Assembly: GCF_000772105.1 (NCBI RefSeq) | Contig: NZ_CP009354.1 | Coordinates: 682,001-746,000 of the forward strand | Reading direction: 5' to 3' | Source: Vibrio tubiashii ATCC 19109 | Lineage (GTDB): Bacteria > Pseudomonadota > Gammaproteobacteria > Enterobacterales > Vibrionaceae | Length of the DNA: 64,000 nt | Made by a program: the position numbers and the translations under genes | The notes under the pieces: model-generated | Databases searched by the model: none | Told to the model about the DNA's origin: nothing | What the model saw: only the letters and a program-made list of their open reading frames with translations | Shown here: positions 28,352-36,839 of the stretch, piece after piece | Numbering within the stretch: position 1 is the stretch's first letter | Layout: each line of letters begins with the position of its first letter

Positions 28352-29245
28352 TCAGCCTTTGTTCCACCTATGGCAAAATTCAATAAAGGATTTGAGCAAT
28401 GGGCTCTGATATTTTTCTTTATGTACCAGTAACCAGTAGCGCCTTTTCATATCCAAAGAGAGTTTAAGTTCTACCACTCTACCATCGGTTAACGCCGGCT
28501 GAGCCGCGAGTTTAGATAAGCAACCCAATCCAAGCCCAGCAGAGACACTGTTAATCAAAGCTTCTGTGGTGTTGAGCTGAAATGATTCATGCCACTGTTC
28601 AATACGCGGAGCGATAGCGCGAAGGAAAAACTCTCTCGAGCCTGAACCCGGCTCGCGCAATATCCACTCACTCTCTTCTAAATCACCAACACTAAACCTT
28701 TGTTTATTTGCCAGGGGCGAATCAGGGGAGCAGATCACGCACATCTCGTCTTGGCTGAATTGAGTGGAAATAAGTTCAGGGTGCAGTGTTTTTCCTTCAA
28801 TAAGTGCAAGATCGAGCTCATAGTCGACCAACTTCTGACAGATCAATGCAGAGTTGGAGATAAACAAGCTTTGCGAGTGGTGATTGGTATGGCGGCGAAA
28901 ATCACTAATTAGATAAGGCGCAACTTGATTACCTATGGTGTCACTAGCCCCAATTCTTAGTTCACCCGTTAATGTCTGGTCATTATCAAATAACTGTTCA
29001 ATATCTTGCGCCCGCTCAATGAGTTCGTCCGCTAAAGGCAGTAGTTTCTGCCCTTCTTGATTGAGGATAAGTCGGTTATTGACTCTGTCGAACAATGAAT
29101 GGCCGATTTGTTTTTCTAGCTCTGACAACGCCATGCTGACTGCCGCCTTGGACAAAAACAAGGCTTCTGACGCTGCTGTTAACGTGTCATGTTGCGTGAT
29201 TGAGATAAACACTCTGAGCTGTTTTAGAGAAATATTCGTGGCCAT
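28352..29245 (-). CDS. LysR-family regulator divergent from the TDT transporter
   Basis: The 297-residue product has an N-terminal helix-turn-helix (about 5-63, SLKQLRVFISITQHDTLTAAS then KAAVSMALSELEKQIG) and an effector domain with GELRIGASDTIGNQVAPYLI and CSPDSPLAN. It belongs to the CysB/CbbR/YeiE-like group. The gene is divergent from the TDT-family transporter 104 bases away, the classic arrangement of a LysR activator and its target, so it probably controls that gene. The inducer is unknown. Confidence 0.9.
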   Translation of the reverse strand: MATNISLKQLRVFISITQHDTLTAASEALFLSKAAVSMALSELEKQIGHSLFDRVNNRLILNQEGQKLLPLADELIERAQDIEQLFDNDQTLTGELRIGASDTIGNQVAPYLISDFRRHTNHHSQSLFISNSALICQKLVDYELDLALIEGKTLHPELISTQFSQDEMCVICSPDSPLANKQRFSVGDLEESEWILREPGSGSREFFLRAIAPRIEQWHESFQLNTTEALINSVSAGLGLGCLSKLAAQPALTDGRVVELKLSLDMKRRYWLLVHKEKYQSPLLKSFIEFCHRWNKG

Positions 29246-29349
29246 AGCTTCGTTAAGATTGTCTGAACATATGTTCTAAATAATTAGATATTATCGAACG
29301 ATTGGCAAGCGTAAACTAGCTCCATGGTAAGCAAACTAGGTAAATAAAG

Positions 29350-30324
29350 ATGATTAAAGCAGCAAAAGCAAAAGTGATGGGTGCGCCTACTCCTATGGCA
29401 GGCTTAGCGCTTGGTATCGCCAGTTTAGGATGGTGTTGGGAAAATGCAGCCCCATTTGATGGTTATGCTCAGTGGAGTGGTGCGGCAATCGCAAGTGTAT
29501 TGCTGGCTGTTCTAGCAGTAAAATTTCTCTTTCATAATCATCTATTGCGTGAAGATCTTGCTCATCCTGTCGTGGGTAGTGTTGTACCAACGTTTGCGAT
29601 GGGCACTATGGTGGTTTCGAATTCTTTAGGGCACTTTTACCCTTTAGCTGGCGACTTACTTTGGCTGTTTGCGGTTGGTCTTCACATTGTGTTTCTAGTC
29701 AGTTTTATCTACCACAGAGCGCAAGAGTTTGAATTGCACCATATGGTACCGAGTTGGTTCGTACCACCGGTAGGCATCATAGTGGCTGATGTATCTTTCT
29801 CAGGTAACCCTGTCTTGAGCCATATTGCAGATGGTACGCTATTGTTCGGAATGGTTGCCTATGCCGTGATGCTGCCAATGATGATTTATCGCTTTATGTT
29901 TACTCATGAGATTCCTGACGCAGCAAAACCAACCATGGCGATCATGGCAGCACCTGCCAGCCTATCGTTAGCGGGATATTTAACGGTCACTGCTGACCCT
30001 TCACCTGTGATCATTGGTCTGCTGTTTGGCATTGCGATTTTGATGACAGCTATTATCTACTTGGCTTTCTTTAAATTACTCAGACTGCCATTCAGCCCTG
30101 GTTACGCAGCATTTACCTTCCCAATGGTGATTGGTGCAACAGCGCTATTTAAACTTGCCGCATGGATGGAAACTATTGGCGTTGCAAACAAGTACATTGT
30201 GCAAGTGCAATGGATAGCCGCCATTGAACTGGTTGTGGCGACCTTAGTCGTTAGCTACGTGGCCTTAAGATATCTCACCTTCTACAAACCTGTGAGCAAT
30301 GCATTGGGCTTAGCATCAAATTAA
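29350..30324 (+). CDS. TDT-family (TehA/SLAC1-like) transporter
   Basis: The 324-residue protein is almost entirely hydrophobic with about ten membrane segments. It starts with PTPMAGLALGIASLGW, contains VVGSVVPTFAMGTMVVS near residue 75, and has LPFSPGYAAFTFPMVIGATALFK near 240; these fit the tellurite-resistance/dicarboxylate transporter (TDT) family, whose fold is shared by SLAC1 anion channels. Known members move dicarboxylates, sulfite or other anions; the substrate here cannot be read. Its 3' end overlaps the convergent sigma-54 activator gene by 4 bases. Confidence 0.88.
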   Translation: MIKAAKAKVMGAPTPMAGLALGIASLGWCWENAAPFDGYAQWSGAAIASVLLAVLAVKFLFHNHLLREDLAHPVVGSVVPTFAMGTMVVSNSLGHFYPLAGDLLWLFAVGLHIVFLVSFIYHRAQEFELHHMVPSWFVPPVGIIVADVSFSGNPVLSHIADGTLLFGMVAYAVMLPMMIYRFMFTHEIPDAAKPTMAIMAAPASLSLAGYLTVTADPSPVIIGLLFGIAILMTAIIYLAFFKLLRLPFSPGYAAFTFPMVIGATALFKLAAWMETIGVANKYIVQVQWIAAIELVVATLVVSYVALRYLTFYKPVSNALGLASN

Positions 30325-32204
30325 CGCAGTCCTTGTTCTCTCAGCCGTTTATACAAGGTGTTGCGGCTGATATTCAAATCTTTCGCGGTCGCAGAAACAT
30401 TGCGGCCGTTTTGCTCATAAACGCTTAGCCAGTCTCCTTGGTCTAACTCGGATTGCTCTGGAGGAGTCAGCAGACTGATATTGGTTGTTGCCATCGCGAT
30501 TGGCTCTAGTTGCTGTGCTTCAAGGTCATGCAGTTCAAGATCATGCAAAAAGTCATCAGGAAGATGTTCGACACAGATAGTCTCATCGCCAGCCATCGCA
30601 ATCGCAATTTGAATCACACTGACCATCTGTCTGATATTACCCGGCCAAGGGTGTGACTTAAACATGGCTAGCACTTCTAGGCTAATATTGGGCGTTTCCT
30701 CATCGAGCGCGTATTTGGCTAGCAAGAACTTCACTAATGCTTCTTTGTCTGTTCTCTCCCTCAGAGCAGGCAGAGATAGATTGAGTCCCGTAACTCGGTA
30801 GTATAAATCTTGGCGAAATGTCCCTCTCTCTACATCCTGTTTTAAATTCCGGTTTGTCGCAGAAACTAATTTAAAGTCAACAGGATATGATGTGGTTGAA
30901 CCGAGTGGCGTTACTTTACGTTCTTGCAAGACGCGCAGCAGTCTAGCCTGAACATTCATTGGCATATCGCCCAATTCATCTAAGAACAAGGTACCTTTGT
31001 CTGCCTTGCGGATTAATCCGATATAGCCTTTGTTGTTCGCTCCTGTGAAAGCGCCTTTTTCGTATCCGAATAGCTCTGACTCCACTAACTCGGCCGGAAT
31101 TGCTGCGCAGTTAACGGCAATCATAGGAGCGTGTTTTCGTTCACTAGATAGGTGTAGAGCGTTGACGAACACCTCTTTACCTACGCCCGTTTCGCCCTGA
31201 ATCAAGATAGGAATATCGGTATTTAGAATCCGACTTGCCTGAGCAATCGCTTTTGCCAATCTAGGATCGCCCATGTTTAAGCGCTCCAAATCCAGCGGTG
31301 CTTTTGCGTCTTTTAAGTCGGTCTTAGGAATCGATTTACGGTAGTCAATTTGTCTTCCTTGAGGCACCTTAGGTGGGGTAATAATACCAAAAAAGCTAAA
31401 GCGTGAATGGGTGCTAATCGCCGTAGGATTGAAAGGAGGGTGAGACAACAGCTGTTCAAGCTTAATATCAAAAATCTGTTCCAGTCTTTGCAAAGCTAGA
31501 TCTTGTCCGAGTACGACTTCTGCACGTCGATTCGCAGAAACAATCACACCCTGTTCATTGAACACCAGTAAAGATGACCACTGGCTATCAATGTTTTCAG
31601 GGGAAGTGTTAAACCACAGTAGATAGTGATCAGATTGAAATTTAGAGGCGATGAGTTGGTTCTCAATTGCTTGTGACATCAACTTCACCATACCCAAGGT
31701 ATGAGCCGTCGGCATGTAGGCATCGCTAGAAATAGACAATACACCAGCCATCTTTCTGTCGGCATCAAATAGCGGCGCAGCTGAACCCGTCATAAATCGA
31801 TTGGATGTCAAAAAGTGTTCATCGTGAAACACCTGAACAATAGAACCCGTTTCAAGGGCAGTACCTATCGCGTTGGTGCCGATAAGTCCTTCCTGCCAAT
31901 GCACACCGTTTTGGAAAACCTGTGGTTGCCTTTGCGAGAAAAAGCGTTGTTCACCCCAGCTGTTCAACACCTGACCATTCGTGTTTGCTAGTGTAATCAA
32001 GCAATTGCTATTGGAAAGTAAGCTGTCATAGAAAGGCAATACCTTTTGCTGAGTTGTCGTCAGCAACCCCGAGTGTTCTTCGAGAGTGTGCGAAAAGGCT
32101 TGTCCTGTTTCCATCTCTATTATCGGGTTGCTGTTGTGAACTAGCCCAGCATCCCGACAGCGTTGCCAAGAGCTCTCGATCATTGATTGATGTTTTTTGT
32201 CCAT
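30321..32204 (-). CDS. Sigma-54-dependent transcriptional activator, AcoR type
   Basis: The product (627 residues from ATG 32204) has an N-terminal GAF-type sensory region (about 50-190, with EGLIGTNAIGTALETG and FMTGSAAPLFDADRKMAGVLSIS in outline), a PAS-like segment (about 205-260, LLVFNEQGVIVSANRRAE), an AAA+ domain with Walker A GETGVGKE, the sigma-54 contact loop GAFTGA and Walker B GTLFLDELGDM, and a Fis-type helix-turn-helix at the end (NVSATAKDLNISRNTLYKR). This order is that of AcoR-like activators. It is divergent from the ABC importer operon, which has a -24/-12 promoter, so it is very probably its activator. A TTG 12 bases upstream is an alternative start. Confidence 0.93.
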   Translation of the reverse strand: MDKKHQSMIESSWQRCRDAGLVHNSNPIIEMETGQAFSHTLEEHSGLLTTTQQKVLPFYDSLLSNSNCLITLANTNGQVLNSWGEQRFFSQRQPQVFQNGVHWQEGLIGTNAIGTALETGSIVQVFHDEHFLTSNRFMTGSAAPLFDADRKMAGVLSISSDAYMPTAHTLGMVKLMSQAIENQLIASKFQSDHYLLWFNTSPENIDSQWSSLLVFNEQGVIVSANRRAEVVLGQDLALQRLEQIFDIKLEQLLSHPPFNPTAISTHSRFSFFGIITPPKVPQGRQIDYRKSIPKTDLKDAKAPLDLERLNMGDPRLAKAIAQASRILNTDIPILIQGETGVGKEVFVNALHLSSERKHAPMIAVNCAAIPAELVESELFGYEKGAFTGANNKGYIGLIRKADKGTLFLDELGDMPMNVQARLLRVLQERKVTPLGSTTSYPVDFKLVSATNRNLKQDVERGTFRQDLYYRVTGLNLSLPALRERTDKEALVKFLLAKYALDEETPNISLEVLAMFKSHPWPGNIRQMVSVIQIAIAMAGDETICVEHLPDDFLHDLELHDLEAQQLEPIAMATTNISLLTPPEQSELDQGDWLSVYEQNGRNVSATAKDLNISRNTLYKRLREQGLR

Positions 32205-32547
32205 AGTGTTGGCCAATAGCAGCGATACAAAGTCATTTTTAAGTAATTATTCTAATTGTTCGTATGTGAACGTTAATGATCACAAACGCTCACTTAACAT
32301 ATCACTCATCTGAACACCTTGAACATGTTTTGAACACATTTTATTAACAAATGTTACGGTGGTCTCATATGTGGAATGAGTATGAAATCTAGGTCCTTAC
32401 TGAGTTTTTAGTCACAATATCCTTATGTTTAAAGGGCTGGAAAACTGTATTGTAAAATAATTGTTTCAAATTTTGTAAGTTGGCATGACTCTCGCTCTAC
32501 CGAACAATATCGAAAAAAATTATTGTTCGAATGGTAAGGAGTTTTTA
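32205..32547. promoter_or_regulatory. Divergent control region of the sigma-54 activator and ABC importer
   Basis: This 343-base region has no gene. It holds a GTTC-N6-GAAC inverted repeat (32258-32271) and three GAACA copies (32312-32316, 32321-32325, 32332-32336) at 9- and 11-base steps, some 150-220 bases upstream of the -24/-12 promoter. That is a normal distance for enhancer sites of a sigma-54 activator. The stretch between is AT-rich and could bend. Assignment of these repeats as activator sites is inference. Confidence 0.45.
32481..32496 (+). promoter_or_regulatory. Sigma-54 (-24/-12) promoter of the ABC importer operon
   Basis: TGGCATGACTCTCGCT contains the invariant GG (32482-32483) and GC (32494-32495) with exactly 10 bases between, as in TGGCAC-N5-TTGC promoters; the -12 part is TCGC rather than TTGC. 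Transcription should start near 32506, leaving about 40 bases of leader before the GTG at 32548. An upstream in-frame ATG at 32485 lies inside this promoter and so cannot be the start. Confidence 0.7.
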
Positions 32548-33636
32548 GTGTCATTAACACTTGAGCAGGTAAGCAAATACGTTGACGGTGAGATGCATAT
32601 CTCAGACGTTAACCTCACCTTTGAGCCTGGTTCGTTCAATGTGTTGCTAGGACGCACATTGGCAGGAAAGACCTCGTTGATGCGACTTATCGCAGGTCTA
32701 GACAAACCAACATCAGGGAAGATTCTGGTAAACGGCGTGGATGTCACGGGAGTCTCCGTAAGGGAGCGTAACATCTCGATGGTGTATCAGCAGTTCATTA
32801 ATTATCCCAACCTAAGCGTGTTTGAGAACGTGGCTTCGCCACTACGCTTGGCGGGTATGCCAGAGAAAGAGATTCAAGAGCGTGTTCACGCAACCGCAGA
32901 AATGTTGCGCATTACTGAACACTTGAAGAAACATCCACTAGAGCTTTCTGGCGGTCAGCAGCAGCGTACAGCGATGGCTCGCGCTTTAGTTAAAGATGCG
33001 GAAATCATTCTTTTTGATGAACCGCTCGTAAACCTCGACTACAAGCTACGTGAAGAGTTGCGTCAAGAAATGCGTGAGCTATTCCAAACCAGGCACACCA
33101 TTGCGATTTACGCGACAACGGAGCCGAATGAAGCGCTTGCGCTTGGCGGTACAACCACAATTCTGCATGAAGGTCAGGTGATTCAATCTGGCCCGACTGC
33201 CTCGGTTTATCACCAACCAGATAATGTTGATTCAGCAACCTTGTTTAGTGAACCACCTATCAACTTGATCTCAGGTGCAGTAACCAGCAATGAAGTGACG
33301 TTTGATAAGAGTGCTCATTTCCCACTTAACCAGTCTCTCAGTAAGTTGGATAAAGGGGAGTACCAGTTTGGTATTCGCCCGAGCCATCTGAGTTTACTGC
33401 CAAAAAATGACGACGATGTAGAGCTAACTGTTCAGGTAGAAGTCGCTGAGATCAGTGGCTCTGAGACGTTTCTCCATGTACGTAATGCGCACCTCGATAT
33501 GGTGCTGCACTTACCAGGCGTACATACCTACGATGTGGATGAGACGATCAAAATCTATATTCCAATCCACAAATTTTATGTCTTTGGTATGGATCAGAAC
33601 CTTATCCATGCCCCGATTCGTGATGTTAGGGGGTAG
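32548..33636 (+). CDS. ABC importer ATPase 1 (GlpS-like), lacks the switch histidine
   Basis: This 362-residue ATPase of the MalK/UgpC class has Walker A GRTLAGKT (35-42), a Q-loop in VYQQF, signature LSGGQQQR (from 133), Walker B LFDEP (Asp157, Glu158), and a C-terminal OB-like regulatory domain. At the H-loop, where MalK-type proteins have THDQ, it reads TTEP (190-193), so the switch His is replaced by Thr191. The start is GTG at 32548 after AAGGAG; the earlier ATG lies in the sigma-54 promoter. It is the first gene of a six-gene operon that matches the order of the rhizobial glycerol ABC transporter (two ATPases, two permeases, small membrane protein, binding protein). Confidence 0.9.
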   Translation: MSLTLEQVSKYVDGEMHISDVNLTFEPGSFNVLLGRTLAGKTSLMRLIAGLDKPTSGKILVNGVDVTGVSVRERNISMVYQQFINYPNLSVFENVASPLRLAGMPEKEIQERVHATAEMLRITEHLKKHPLELSGGQQQRTAMARALVKDAEIILFDEPLVNLDYKLREELRQEMRELFQTRHTIAIYATTEPNEALALGGTTTILHEGQVIQSGPTASVYHQPDNVDSATLFSEPPINLISGAVTSNEVTFDKSAHFPLNQSLSKLDKGEYQFGIRPSHLSLLPKNDDDVELTVQVEVAEISGSETFLHVRNAHLDMVLHLPGVHTYDVDETIKIYIPIHKFYVFGMDQNLIHAPIRDVRG

Positions 33637-33641
33637 TCGTC

Positions 33642-34742
33642 ATGGTTCAAATTACACTCAATTCGCTCGCGCATACTTATGATAAGAAACCAACGGCTTC
33701 ATCGCCTTATGCGATTAAAGAGATGAATCATGTTTGGAAGCAGGGCGGTGCATACGCTCTATTGGGGCCATCGGGCTGTGGTAAGTCGACACTGTTGAAC
33801 ATTATTTCTGGATTGATGAGCCCATCTCAAGGTGATGTGATGTTTGATGACATGCGAGTCAACGAGCTTCGCCCGCAAGACCGCAATATCGCTCAGGTTT
33901 TCCAGTTTCCAGTCATCTACGACACCATGTCTGTCTACGACAACTTGGCGTTTCCACTGCGCAACATGAAGGTACACAAGGCAAAGGTTCACTCCAAAGT
34001 GACCGAAATTGCTGAAATCTTAGAGCTGACCAATGTGCTGTCGAAAAAAGCGCAACACCTTACCGCAGATGAAAAGCAGAAAGTGTCGATGGGGCGCGGT
34101 CTGGTGCGAGATGACGTGTCGGCGATTTTGTTCGATGAACCGCTCACCGTTATCGATCCGCAGTTGAAGTGGAAACTGCGCCGCAAGCTAAAGCAAATCC
34201 ATCAGCAGTTCAATATCACCATGGTGTACGTCACACACGATCAGCTTGAAGCGTCGACGTTCGCTGATGAAATTGCCGTGATGTACAACGGCCAGATTGT
34301 TCAATTTGGTACTCCAAGAGAGTTGTTTGAAAGACCGAACCACACCTTTGTTGGTTACTTTATTGGCAGTCCAGGGATGAACTTAATGGAGGTGACACCA
34401 ACGGATAATGGCGTGATGTTCGATGGAGTTGAAGTACCGTTATCTGAGTCCTACCGTCATGCCATTGCTCAAGCAGGTAGCAACAACATCAAGATCGGCA
34501 TTCGACCTGAATTTGTTCATGTATGGGAGAAGGGCAATGAGTCTGCGCTGCGTTGTGAAGTGTTGCACGTTGAAGACTTAGGTACCTACAAGATTGTCAC
34601 ACTGCAATTGGGTAACAAACAAATCAAAGCACGTCTTCAAGAGGATCAACCTGTTCCAGAAAAAGAGGCTTACATCAGCTTCCCTGAACAATGGACCATG
34701 CTGTATGTCGATGAATTCTTAGTCAATGTAGGGGAAGAGTAA
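33642..34742 (+). CDS. ABC importer ATPase 2 (GlpT-like), degenerate signature motif
   Basis: The 366-residue second ATPase has Walker A GPSGCGKS (46-53), Q-loop in VFQFP, Walker B LFDEP (Asp165) and an intact H-loop THDQ (His199), plus a C-terminal regulatory domain. Its ABC signature is LTADEKQK (from 140) instead of LSGGQQQR, and the D-loop reads VID. It is thus complementary to ATPase 1, which has a good signature but no switch His. It starts 5 bases after ATPase 1 and its stop overlaps the next start (TAATG). Confidence 0.9.
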   Translation: MVQITLNSLAHTYDKKPTASSPYAIKEMNHVWKQGGAYALLGPSGCGKSTLLNIISGLMSPSQGDVMFDDMRVNELRPQDRNIAQVFQFPVIYDTMSVYDNLAFPLRNMKVHKAKVHSKVTEIAEILELTNVLSKKAQHLTADEKQKVSMGRGLVRDDVSAILFDEPLTVIDPQLKWKLRRKLKQIHQQFNITMVYVTHDQLEASTFADEIAVMYNGQIVQFGTPRELFERPNHTFVGYFIGSPGMNLMEVTPTDNGVMFDGVEVPLSESYRHAIAQAGSNNIKIGIRPEFVHVWEKGNESALRCEVLHVEDLGTYKIVTLQLGNKQIKARLQEDQPVPEKEAYISFPEQWTMLYVDEFLVNVGEE

Positions 34743-35605
34743 TGGATAAGGTAGCAAACAATAAAGCGTGGTTCCTCGTTCTACCCGTCTTCATATTGGT
34801 CGCCTTCAGTGCGATTGTGCCTTTAATGACCGTAGTGAACTATTCGCTGCAGGATATCTTTGATGCTAACACCGCATACTTTGTTGGCACCGAGTGGTAT
34901 CGAGAAATTCTCAATGATGATCGATTACATGGCGCGCTGCTTCGTCAGTTTGGTTTTACTTTCACGATTTTGCTTATCGAAGTTCCGCTAGGGATCATTG
35001 TTGCTCTGACAATGCCAACCAAAGGTAAGTGGTCTGCATTTTGTCTGATTGTGTTAGCGATTCCATTGCTTATTCCACTTAACGTGGTCGGCACGATCTG
35101 GCAGATCTTTGGTCGTGCAGATATCGGTTTGTTTGGTTGGGCACTCAATGGCATGGGGATTGACTACAACTACGCGGGTAACCCAATTGATGCATGGCTA
35201 ACGGTTATTCTAATGGATGTCTGGCACTGGACATCGTTAATCGCGTTGCTGTGTTATTCAGGCTTGCGCGCTATTCCTGATGCTTACTATCAGGCGGCGA
35301 ACATCGACCGCGCTTCTACTTGGTCAATCATTCGTTACATTCAGCTGCCGAAGCTAAAGAGTGTGCTGTTAATCGGCATTCTTATCCGCTTTATGGACAG
35401 CTTCATGATTTACACCGAACCGTTTGTTTTGACGGGTGGTGGTCCAGGTAACTCAACGACCTTCCTCAGCCAAACGCTGACCAAAATGGCTATCGGCCAG
35501 TTCGATATTGGTCCTGCAGCCGCTTTCTCAATTATCTATTTCCTAATCATCTTGTTGGTGAGTTGGGTGTTCTATACCGCAATGACGCACGGTGAAAACA
35601 AGTAA
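34742..35605 (+). CDS. ABC importer permease 1 (GlpP-like, MalF class)
   Basis: The 287-residue inner-membrane protein has about six membrane segments and the binding-protein-dependent permease loop ANIDRASTWSIIRYIQLPKLKS near residue 187 (EAA-type). GGPGNSTTFLSQTL near 240 is typical of MalF/UgpA-class sugar and polyol permeases. Its ATG overlaps the ATPase 2 stop, so the two are coupled. Likely substrate is glycerol or a related polyol by analogy with the rhizobial system. Confidence 0.9.
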   Translation: MDKVANNKAWFLVLPVFILVAFSAIVPLMTVVNYSLQDIFDANTAYFVGTEWYREILNDDRLHGALLRQFGFTFTILLIEVPLGIIVALTMPTKGKWSAFCLIVLAIPLLIPLNVVGTIWQIFGRADIGLFGWALNGMGIDYNYAGNPIDAWLTVILMDVWHWTSLIALLCYSGLRAIPDAYYQAANIDRASTWSIIRYIQLPKLKSVLLIGILIRFMDSFMIYTEPFVLTGGGPGNSTTFLSQTLTKMAIGQFDIGPAAAFSIIYFLIILLVSWVFYTAMTHGENK

Positions 35606-35615
35606 GGAAACTACA

Positions 35616-36440
35616 ATGGCGATGACAAAATCAAAATACACCCGCTATACACAAATTGTCGGGTTAGCGTTCTACATCATCTGTTTGATGCTGCCGATTT
35701 ACTGGTTACTTAACATGTCTTTCAAGGAGAACCAGGAAATCTTAGGTGGACTGAGCTTTCTGCCAGAGACTTGGACGCTGAAAAACTATGCGACCATCTT
35801 CTCTGATTCAAGCTGGTACATGGGGTACGTGAATTCCATCATTTACGTGGTCATGAATATGGTTATTACCTTAACAGTGGCTCTGCCAGCCGCATACGCT
35901 TTCTCGCGTTTTAAGTTTATTGGCGACAACCACCTGTTCTTTTGGCTGTTGACCAACAAAATGGCGCCACCAGCAGTATTCCTGCTGCCATTCTTCCAGC
36001 TTTACTCGTCGGTTGGTCTTTTCGATACCCATATTGCGGTCGCGCTTGCGCACTGTTTGTTCAATGTCCCTTTGGCGGTATGGATTCTTGAAGGCTTTAT
36101 GTCGAGTGTGCCACGTGAAATCGATGAGACCGCTTACATTGACGGTTACAGCTTTCCAAAGTTTTTCGTGAAAATCTTTTTGCCGATGATCCGTTCGGGG
36201 ATTGGGGTCTCGGCTTTTTTCTGCTTCATGTTCAGCTGGGTGGAGTTGCTACTCGCACGTACGCTGACCTCTATTGATGCCAAGCCTATATCTGCGGTTA
36301 TGACCCGTACTGTTAGTGCGTCTGGCATTGACTGGGGTGTACTGGCGGCTGCCGGTGTGCTGACCATTTTACCAGGTATTTTGGTTATCTGGTTCGTGAG
36401 AAACCATGTTGCGAAAGGCTTCGCACTGGGTCGAGTTTAA
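35616..36440 (+). CDS. ABC importer permease 2 (GlpQ-like, MalG class)
   Basis: The 274-residue product has about six membrane segments, the PIYWLLNMSFKEN region typical of MalG/UgpE-class permeases after the first segment, and the EAA-type loop IDETAYIDGYSFPKFFVKIFLP near residue 170. ATG at 35616 is preceded by AAGGAA; an in-frame GTG at 35592 overlaps permease 1 and lacks a ribosome binding site. It pairs with permease 1 to form the channel. Confidence 0.9.
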   Translation: MAMTKSKYTRYTQIVGLAFYIICLMLPIYWLLNMSFKENQEILGGLSFLPETWTLKNYATIFSDSSWYMGYVNSIIYVVMNMVITLTVALPAAYAFSRFKFIGDNHLFFWLLTNKMAPPAVFLLPFFQLYSSVGLFDTHIAVALAHCLFNVPLAVWILEGFMSSVPREIDETAYIDGYSFPKFFVKIFLPMIRSGIGVSAFFCFMFSWVELLLARTLTSIDAKPISAVMTRTVSASGIDWGVLAAAGVLTILPGILVIWFVRNHVAKGFALGRV

Positions 36441-36451
36441 GGAGATAAATC

Positions 36452-36724
36452 ATGGCTTGGATGGCATGGACAACACCTTCAGCACTGTTCTTTCTGGGGA
36501 TTGCGCTGATCTTACTCACAATGACGATTCGAGAAATTCGTACGCCATGTATTGAGCGTAAAGGATTTCTTCCTATCACCACCACACGTGGCGATCGTCT
36601 GTTTATCGGGTTATTAAGCTCCGCATTTATCCATCTTGGGTTTGTAGGGCTGACTGAATTATCTATTTGGGTGCCATTTACGCTTTGCGTGATCTGGCTG
36701 GGTACAGTTTTGAAATGGGGATAA
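36452..36724 (+). CDS. DUF2160 small membrane protein of the glycerol-type ABC operon
   Basis: The 90-residue protein begins MAWMAWTTPSALFF and has three predicted membrane segments with IREIRTPCIERKGFLPITTTRGDRLF-like charged loop between the first and second. It matches DUF2160, which is found almost only inside glycerol-type ABC operons, between the second permease and the binding protein, as here. ATG follows AAGGAGATAAATC, a strong site. Its role in transport is unknown; a stabilising or regulatory subunit is a guess. Confidence 0.85.
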   Translation: MAWMAWTTPSALFFLGIALILLTMTIREIRTPCIERKGFLPITTTRGDRLFIGLLSSAFIHLGFVGLTELSIWVPFTLCVIWLGTVLKWG

Positions 36725-36744
36725 ATACAACTGACTGACATGTG

Positions 36745-36788
36745 CTCATTACCAGTCTGACAGGATGCCATAGTCGCTAGGTAATGAG
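36745..36788 (+). promoter_or_regulatory. Intercistronic inverted repeat before the binding-protein gene
   Basis: CTCATTACC (36745-36753) and GGTAATGAG (36780-36788) are perfectly complementary over 9 bases with a 26-base loop. It lies in the 115-base gap between the DUF2160 gene and the binding-protein gene and has no T-run. Such elements often mark RNA processing or stabilisation that lets the binding protein be made in excess; the role here is inference. Confidence 0.4.
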
Positions 36789-36839
36789 TGTAATCAATAA
36801 CGTAAGAGACAGAATACTCATAACTGGAGTTACACAATA

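Noticed and set aside
32265..32284. TGTGA...TCACA resembling a CRP site in the activator-importer intergenic region
   Set aside because: The half sites are 10 bases apart instead of 6, so they do not fit the CRP dimer.
32485..32547. In-frame ATG extending ATPase 1 by 21 residues
   Set aside because: It lies inside the -24/-12 promoter, has no ribosome binding site, and the extension is unlike MalK-type N-termini; GTG 32548 has AAGGAG.
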